12,381 nt of DNA, from NCBI GenBank assembly GCA_964405335.1, contig CAYONP010000134.1, positions 1-12,381 of the forward strand. The letters are read 5' to 3'. This DNA is from CAYONP01 sp964405335 (lineage in GTDB: Bacteria > Armatimonadota > UBA10988). Position numbers and translations under genes: made by a program. Every line of letters starts with the position of its first letter. Within the stretch, counting starts at the first letter, position 1. The notes beneath the pieces are model-generated. The model did no database searches and was not told where the DNA came from. It saw nothing but the letters and a program-made list of their open reading frames with translations. Below, piece after piece: positions 7,843 to 12,381 of the stretch.

Positions 7843-8421
7843 GTGGTCCTGCTTGGTATCGATCCCGGCCTGGCGGCGACCGGCTATGGCTTGGTGCGCC
7901 GTGCTGGGGCTCGGTACGTTTGCCTCGAGTACGGCTGCCTGCGCACCTCTCCACGCGACGAGCTGGCCGTGCGGTTGGCCTCGTTGCGCGACCGGTTGTG
8001 CGACCTGATCCGCGCGCATCGGCCCGAGGCAATGGCGATGGAGCGGCTCTACCAGCTCCGCGACGGCTCGACCGGCCTGGCCGTTGGGCAGGCCATCGGC
8101 GTCATCCGGTTGGCTGCGGGCGACGCCGGACTGGCGATCCACGAGTACTCGCCGACGCACGTCAAGACGACCCTGGTCGGCAATGGTCAGGCGACCAAGG
8201 AGCAGGTGCAGTTCATGGTCCAGCGGCTGCTCGGCCTCGACGCGCCGCCTCGACCCGACCACGCGGCCGATGCGCTGGCGCTCTGCATCTGCCACTGGCA
8301 CAGCGGGCTGAGCCGCGCGCGGGGCGAGCCCGCCTCGGGCGGGGCCGAGCGCATCGCCGCGGCGCTGGCCGCCGAAGAGGCGCGTCGACGCGCGCATCTC
8401 TCGGGCGGGGCCGAGCCATGA
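7843..8421 (+). CDS. ruvC: Crossover junction endodeoxyribonuclease RuvC
   Basis: A 192-residue Holliday-junction resolvase that cuts symmetrically related strands of four-way junctions as a dimer, in complex with RuvAB. The RNase H-like fold shows its acidic centre: Asp7 in LLGIDPG, Glu67 in MAMERLY, and His140 plus Asp143 in DHAADALAL. His at the third position matches the Thermus thermophilus form where Escherichia coli has Asp. Other family blocks are VGQAIGVIRLAA and YSPTHVKTTLVGNGQATKEQVQ. The usual ExxF..N segment reads ERLYQLRDGST, a modest divergence. GTG at 7843 is preferred because GGAGG ends 6 bases before it and MVLLGIDPG is the normal N-terminus; an in-frame GTG at 7816 would overlap the promoter. 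The tail beyond about 153 is Arg/Ala-rich and variable. Its TGA overlaps the ruvA start as ATGA. Confidence 0.95.
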   Translation: MVLLGIDPGLAATGYGLVRRAGARYVCLEYGCLRTSPRDELAVRLASLRDRLCDLIRAHRPEAMAMERLYQLRDGSTGLAVGQAIGVIRLAAGDAGLAIHEYSPTHVKTTLVGNGQATKEQVQFMVQRLLGLDAPPRPDHAADALALCICHWHSGLSRARGEPASGGAERIAAALAAEEARRRAHLSGGAEP

Positions 8422-9002
8422 TTGCCCATCTGCACGGACGGCTGACTCGGCTCTCGGGCACGTCGGCGGTGATCGAGTGCCAGGGCGTCGGCTACGAGGT
8501 GCAGCTCGCCGCGGCGACGGTCGCCGCCCTGCCGCCCGTCGGCGAAGTGCTGCGAATGCCGGTGCATCTCAGCGTCCGCGAGGACGCGATGACGCTATAC
8601 GGCTTCGGCGGCGACGACGAGAAGGAGCTGTTCGGCGTCCTGCTGCAGGTCAGCGGGGTGGGGCCGAAGGTGGCTCAGAACCTGGTTTCGAGCCTGCCGC
8701 CGGCGGTGCTGGTCGAGGCGATTGCCACCGGTGATGTGGCCCGGCTATCGAGCGTGCCGGGCATCGGCAAGCGGCTGGCGCAGCGGCTGACCGTCGAGCT
8801 GGCCGACAAGATCGGCGAGCGCGGCTGGAGCCAGGCGGCGGCCGAGCCGAGCGCCGCGCAGGATCTGGTCGAGGCGCTGCTCGGCCTCGGCTTCACGGCC
8901 GTCGAGGCGCGGCAGGCGGCGCGGGCGGCCATCGCCGCGGCCGACGACGGCACGCCGCTGGAGCAACTGGTCAAGCTGGCCCTGAAGGAAGTGGCGAGGT
9001 GA
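8418..9002 (+). CDS. ruvA: Holliday junction branch migration protein RuvA
   Basis: A 194-residue protein, close to the family's usual 190-205. It tetramerises on the junction and loads the RuvB motors. Domain I (1-64) is an OB fold beginning MIAHLHGRL, with the acidic pin Glu55-Asp56 in SVREDAM, the residues that hold junction strands apart. Domain II (about 65-135) has two helix-hairpin-helix motifs, LQVSGVGPKVAQNL and LSSVPGIGKRLAQRL, that grip the DNA backbone. After an Ala/Glu linker, domain III (about 147-194, DLVEALLGLGFTAVEARQA) is the RuvB-binding module. ATG at 8418 overlaps the ruvC stop by 4 bases and its own Shine-Dalgarno is weak, so translation is probably coupled to ruvC. Confidence 0.96.
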   Translation: MIAHLHGRLTRLSGTSAVIECQGVGYEVQLAAATVAALPPVGEVLRMPVHLSVREDAMTLYGFGGDDEKELFGVLLQVSGVGPKVAQNLVSSLPPAVLVEAIATGDVARLSSVPGIGKRLAQRLTVELADKIGERGWSQAAAEPSAAQDLVEALLGLGFTAVEARQAARAAIAAADDGTPLEQLVKLALKEVAR

Positions 9003-9003
9003 C

Positions 9004-10038
9004 ATGCGCCAACGCGACGACGACCTGAGCGGCGAGCGGCTTGACGGCGATCCGGCCGAGCGCAGTGTGCGGCCGTCGCGGCTGGAGCAGTTCGTCGGGC
9101 AGGAGCAGGTCAAGGCGCAGCTCACGGTCGCCATGCAGGCGGCGCGGCAGCGCGGCGAGCTGGTCGACCACCTTTTGTTCCACGGCCCGCCCGGGCTCGG
9201 CAAGACCACCCTGGCGCACATTGTGGCGATCGAGATGGGTTGTTTCGTGCGCGCGACCAGCGGGCCGGCGATCGAACGCGCCGGCGACCTGGCCGCCATC
9301 TTGAGCAACATCGAGCCGCGCGCGGTGCTGTTCATCGACGAGATCCACCGCCTGCCGCGGGCGGTCGAAGAGGTGCTCTATCCGGCGATGGAGGACTTCC
9401 AGATCGACCTGCTGATCGGCAAGGGCCCCGGCGCGCGGACCCTCAAGATCGACATCCCGCGGTTCACCCTCATCGGCGCGACCACGCGGCTCGGGCTGCT
9501 GACCTCACCGTTGCGCGATCGGTTCGGGCTGGTCGAGCACATCGATCTCTACCGCACCGAGGATCTGATCTGCATTGTCGAGAACTCGGCCCGTATCTTG
9601 GGCGTCCCAATCGATCAGGCCGGGGCGCACGAGATTGCCCGTCGCAGTCGCGGCACGCCGCGGGTGGCCAACCGGCTGCTGCGCCGCGTGCGCGACCATG
9701 CCGAGGTGCATGGCGACGGGACCGTCAACGCGCGCCTGGCCGACGAGACGCTGTGCGGCATGGGCATCGACGAGCTGGGGCTCGACTCGGGCGACCGGCG
9801 CTACCTGCTGGCGATCATCGATCGGTTCGAGGGCGGGCCGGTCGGCGTCGATACCCTGGCTGCGTCGCTGAATGAAGAACGTGGTACCCTGGAGGACGTG
9901 GTCGAGCCGTTCCTGCTGATGCTCGGCTTCATCCAGCGGACGAACCGCGGGCGGTGCGCGACGCCGTCGGCGTATCGGCACCTGAAGCGCCCAGCGCCGG
10001 CGCCGAGCGGGCAGGGCACGCTGTTCGACGACCTGTAA
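9004..10038 (+). CDS. ruvB: Holliday junction ATP-dependent DNA helicase RuvB
   Basis: A 344-residue AAA+ motor, of normal family length, forming hexameric rings that drive branch migration. Motifs in order are RPSRLEQFVGQ (23-33), Walker A GPPGLGKTT (61-69, Lys67), Walker B LFIDEIH (109-115, Asp112/Glu113), sensor 1 GATTR (158-162), the RDRFG region with the arginine finger (171-175), and sensor 2 GTPRVANRLLRR (217-228). The C-terminal winged helix (about 260-330) binds DNA; its usual RTPRGR motif reads RTNRGR here, a Pro-to-Asn change. ATG at 9004 lies one base after the ruvA stop, with GAGG at 8996-8999 overlapping the end of ruvA. A proline-rich tail ends GTLFDDL. All three Ruv proteins are intact, so a complete RuvABC resolvasome is encoded. 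Confidence 0.97.
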   Translation: MRQRDDDLSGERLDGDPAERSVRPSRLEQFVGQEQVKAQLTVAMQAARQRGELVDHLLFHGPPGLGKTTLAHIVAIEMGCFVRATSGPAIERAGDLAAILSNIEPRAVLFIDEIHRLPRAVEEVLYPAMEDFQIDLLIGKGPGARTLKIDIPRFTLIGATTRLGLLTSPLRDRFGLVEHIDLYRTEDLICIVENSARILGVPIDQAGAHEIARRSRGTPRVANRLLRRVRDHAEVHGDGTVNARLADETLCGMGIDELGLDSGDRRYLLAIIDRFEGGPVGVDTLAASLNEERGTLEDVVEPFLLMLGFIQRTNRGRCATPSAYRHLKRPAPAPSGQGTLFDDL

Positions 10039-10097
10039 CACTGTTTCTGAGCCGGGTGGGTAGGGTATCGATCAAAGACCGCTGGGCCGGAGTTGGC

Positions 10098-11306
10098 ATG
10101 ACACCCGAGCAATCCGCCGAACTCAAACGACACCTCGACGAGGCGTTCCGCGCCTTCGAGGCGGGCGACGACGGCACCGCGCGGCGGCTCTGCCGCGAGG
10201 CCTTGTCGATCGACCCCGAGAGCAGCACGGCGCACTCGTTGATGGGCCTGCTGTACGAGCGCGAGGGCCGGCTCAGCGAGGCGACCGGCGAGTTCGAGAC
10301 CGTGCTCGAGCAGAACCCGCGCAGCCGCGCCGAGCGGCAGACGCTGCGCCGCCTGCGCGACGAGGACGAGCCGGACGAAGACGAGCCAGTGGCCGAGGCG
10401 CCGGCCGAGCGGAGCTGGCTGGCCTACCTGCTGCCCGGCCTGGCGGCGCTGCTGGTGCTCGCCGCGACGGTGGTGATTGTCGGCAAGTTGACTGACCGCG
10501 GGCCGGAGGTCGCCTCGGCGGCGACCATCGACGAGCACCTGGCCCGGGCGCGCGAGGCGTTCAACCGCGGCGACTACCAGGTGGCCGCCGACGAGGCACA
10601 GGAAGTGCTTCAGCTCGAGCCGACCAACGTCCAGGCGCGCAACATCTATGACCGCGCGATGGCCTTCCTGGCCGGCACGCAGGGCCCGCCGCGCGAGGCC
10701 GCGCCGAACGCCTTTGCCCAGAACTACTACCAGCCGGGCACCGCGCCGGAGGTGCAGCAGACGCCGGCCTTTGGCCCGAACGCGGCCTCCGGCACGGCGC
10801 CGAACACTAACCAGTCGAACTTCGGCACGCCGTCGACCGGCCCGCAGCGCGTCGAGCCGCGCTACTCGCCCGGCCTGCCGCCGTTGCCGGTGGTCACCTC
10901 GCCGCCGGCCGGGCGTGGCGGCACGTCGCAGCCGGTGCGGCCGGGGCTCAGCCCGTACACGCCGGGAAGCCAACTGCGCCGCACAGCGCCGGCCACGCGC
11001 GAGGTGGCCGATGTGCCGACCGATATCCGCCCGCCCGAGGACGGACAGCCGACACAGGCACCGTCGACCCAGCAACCAGGTCGGCCGCGCCAGCCGACGG
11101 TGACCGTCGGTCCGCGCCAGCCGATTGAGCCGGGCGCAGCGATGCCGGCGGTCGAGCCCGACAGCGGCGGTTCGGCCGGGCAGGAGGCCCAGCCGGCGGC
11201 GCCGGTCGATCCGGCGGTGCAGCGCTTCCGCGAAGAGCAGGAGCGGTTGCGCCAGCAGCGCGAGCGCCAGCGAGCGGCCGAGCTGAGACGGCTCGAAGGC
11301 CGCTGA
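10098..11306 (+). CDS. Single-pass membrane TPR protein with Pro/Gln-rich region
   Basis: A 402-residue protein of unassigned function. Residues 8-76 form about two TPR units (LDEAFRAFEAGDDGTARRLCREALSIDP, then AHSLMGLLYEREGRLSEATGEFETVLEQNP). An acidic stretch (88-100) precedes one strong membrane helix at 107-129, LAYLLPGLAALLVLAATVVIV. A further TPR-like pair follows (145-190), then a low-complexity Pro/Gln/Thr/Gly-rich region (195-370) and a charged Arg/Glu/Gln helix (372-402), probably coiled coil. With no signal peptide and an acidic N-side, the likely topology is cytoplasmic N-terminal TPR and envelope-side tail, but this is inference. The tail resembles linkers that span the periplasm. 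ATG at 10098 has GGAG 5 bases upstream; 59 bases separate it from ruvB. The next gene starts one base after its stop. Confidence 0.82.
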   Translation: MTPEQSAELKRHLDEAFRAFEAGDDGTARRLCREALSIDPESSTAHSLMGLLYEREGRLSEATGEFETVLEQNPRSRAERQTLRRLRDEDEPDEDEPVAEAPAERSWLAYLLPGLAALLVLAATVVIVGKLTDRGPEVASAATIDEHLARAREAFNRGDYQVAADEAQEVLQLEPTNVQARNIYDRAMAFLAGTQGPPREAAPNAFAQNYYQPGTAPEVQQTPAFGPNAASGTAPNTNQSNFGTPSTGPQRVEPRYSPGLPPLPVVTSPPAGRGGTSQPVRPGLSPYTPGSQLRRTAPATREVADVPTDIRPPEDGQPTQAPSTQQPGRPRQPTVTVGPRQPIEPGAAMPAVEPDSGGSAGQEAQPAAPVDPAVQRFREEQERLRQQRERQRAAELRRLEGR

Positions 11307-11307
11307 G

Positions 11308-12381
11308 TTGGCCGCCGGGCGGGGGGTCTGCGTTGTCCTGCTGCTGGCCCTGCACAGCCCAGCCGGCGCGCGGCTCTGCCTGCTCCCGACGACCCCTGGT
11401 CCGCCGGCCGAGGCAATCTGGGGCGAGTTCCACCGTGCCCTGCGCTGGCGGCTCGACGTCACCACCGAACCGCCCGGCCCGCGCGATGATCGGCTGGCAC
11501 TGCACCTTTCCGACCAGGCCGTCGAGCTGGTGCTGTCGGTCGCCGAGCCCGCCGGCCTGATCCGCTTTGCCGTGCCGCGCGAGGTCGATCGCCGCTACCC
11601 GCTCGCCGCGGCGCGGCGGACCGCGCGGCGGCTCTTCGCCGGCCTGGCCCGCCGCTGGCCGGTGCTCGGCGCCGCGCCGTTGGAGCCGCTGCCCGGCGGC
11701 GGCGAGGGTCTGCTCCGGCAGGCCCGCACGGCCGCTCGACAGGGCGACCTGGCCGGCGCCGCGGAGCTCTACCAGCGGCTCGGCACTCCGGCGGCGCTGG
11801 CCGAGCTGGCGCAGGCCTATCGGCTCGCGGGCGACGACGAGCGGGCCGAGGCGGCGTTGCGGCTGGCTGTCGCCGCGGCACCGGGCGAGGTTGGGCTTCG
11901 CTTGGCCCTGGCCGACCTGCTGCGCGACACCGGCGAGCTGGGCTTGGCGCTCGAACAGCTCGACAGCGCTGCCGAGCGGTCCCGCGGCGACGCTGAGCTG
12001 GCCGCGCTGGCGGCGGTGCAGTGGCGCTGGGGGCGGCACAATGCCGCGGCGCGGACGCTCGAGCGCCGCGTGGCCGTGGCCGACGATCCGTGTGGCGCGC
12101 GGCTCGACTGCCTGGCCGCCTGCCTGGCCGTCGGCGACCTGTCCGGTGCGCGGGTGTGGCTGCGCGCGGCGCTGGCGCTCGCGCCCGATCGGGCCGAGGT
12201 CTTCTGGTGGGAGGCCGAGCTCGAGCGCCGGGCGGGCAACCGCGACGCGGCCATGCGCGCCGCCGCCGGCTGGCTGCGCCGCGCGGACCGAACCCTCAGT
12301 CCGACCGCCGAAGCGCTGGTTGCCGAGTTGTTCCACGCCGAGGCCGAGTACCTGCGGCTCGACCTGCTCCACCGCCTGCGC
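11308..12381 (+). CDS. Exported TPR-repeat protein, 3' end outside the window
   Basis: The frame is open for 358 codons from TTG 11308 to the window edge. The N-terminus LAAGRGVCVVLLLALHSPAGARLC has a short basic start, a hydrophobic core and an AGA-type cleavage site near residue 21, so export is predicted; no lipobox is present. Residues 25-125 hold a mixed alpha/beta region of unknown type (EAIWGEFHRALRWRLDV, LALHLSDQAVELVLSVAEPAG). From about 134 on, Ala/Leu-rich helix pairs read as TPRs, such as GLLRQARTAARQGDLAGAAELYQRL and AELAQAYRLAGDDERAEAALRLAVAAAPGE, with degenerate repeats to the end. An in-frame TGA at 11284 leaves TTG 11308 as the only start near the signal; GAAGG lies 8 bases before it. 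The 1-base gap to the upstream membrane protein means co-translation and suggests a shared envelope role. Function unknown. Confidence 0.78.
   Translation, partial: MAAGRGVCVVLLLALHSPAGARLCLLPTTPGPPAEAIWGEFHRALRWRLDVTTEPPGPRDDRLALHLSDQAVELVLSVAEPAGLIRFAVPREVDRRYPLAAARRTARRLFAGLARRWPVLGAAPLEPLPGGGEGLLRQARTAARQGDLAGAAELYQRLGTPAALAELAQAYRLAGDDERAEAALRLAVAAAPGEVGLRLALADLLRDTGELGLALEQLDSAAERSRGDAELAALAAVQWRWGRHNAAARTLERRVAVADDPCGARLDCLAACLAVGDLSGARVWLRAALALAPDRAEVFWWEAELERRAGNRDAAMRAAAGWLRRADRTLSPTAEALVAELFHAEAEYLRLDLLHRLR

Noticed and set aside
6604..8397. 597-codon minus-strand frame spanning the REC-DHp gene, the gap and antisense of ruvC
   Set aside because: Arg/Pro-rich, crosses real genes in other frames and shows no domain.
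6828..8417. Long plus-strand extension in front of ruvA, in the same frame
   Set aside because: It runs through the antisense of the REC-DHp gene, the intergenic region and ruvC in a different frame. RuvA begins normally at 8418 with its OB fold.
10044..10071. Promoter between ruvB and the membrane TPR gene
   Set aside because: The best hexamers (TTTCTG and TATCGA, 16 bases apart) are too weak to call.

Overview
The window is about 70% G+C and densely coded, with GTG and TTG starts in use, two proteins with export signals and one with a single membrane helix. This suggests a high-G+C Gram-negative bacterium, perhaps from a poorly sampled or environmental lineage. No marker fixes the phylum: the ruv genes, the GH116 enzyme and the TPR proteins occur in many groups. 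No tRNA, rRNA, CRISPR array, insertion sequence or prophage gene was seen.

Left block (minus strand, 102-3909): three co-directional genes that probably form one operon. A class III adenylate cyclase with a C-terminal TPR region is followed by a group II PLP-dependent decarboxylase and then, after 13 bases, a secreted arginine-deiminase-like enzyme. A sigma70-type promoter (TTGACG, 17 bases, TACAGT) lies upstream, and its -10 sits inside a perfect 7+7 palindrome that is a candidate operator. A 9-bp hairpin beyond the last stop may be the terminator.

Centre: a GH116 family glycosidase of 868 residues (plus strand, 4081-6687) diverges from the cyclase. It converges on a minus-strand REC-DHp two-component protein (6702-7385), and the two stop codons share one nested inverted repeat. 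The REC-DHp protein has a receiver and a histidine-bearing dimerisation helix but no ATPase domain.

Intergenic stretch 7386-7842: the longest non-coding region. It has a plausible promoter (7520-7549), then a roughly 212-base segment (7584-7795) whose ends pair through about 24 base pairs and enclose several hairpins, two of them mutually exclusive. A second promoter lies directly before ruvC. It is best read as a structured 5' leader of ruvC or a stand-alone small RNA, and is the strongest candidate for something undescribed here.

Right block (plus strand, 7843 to the edge): ruvC-ruvA-ruvB, the complete Holliday-junction branch-migration and resolution set, tightly coupled (ATGA overlap, then a 1-base gap). 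Next come a single-pass membrane TPR protein with a long Pro/Gln-rich tail and, one base later, an exported TPR protein with a TTG start that runs off the window. The last two look like cell-envelope scaffold proteins unrelated to recombination.
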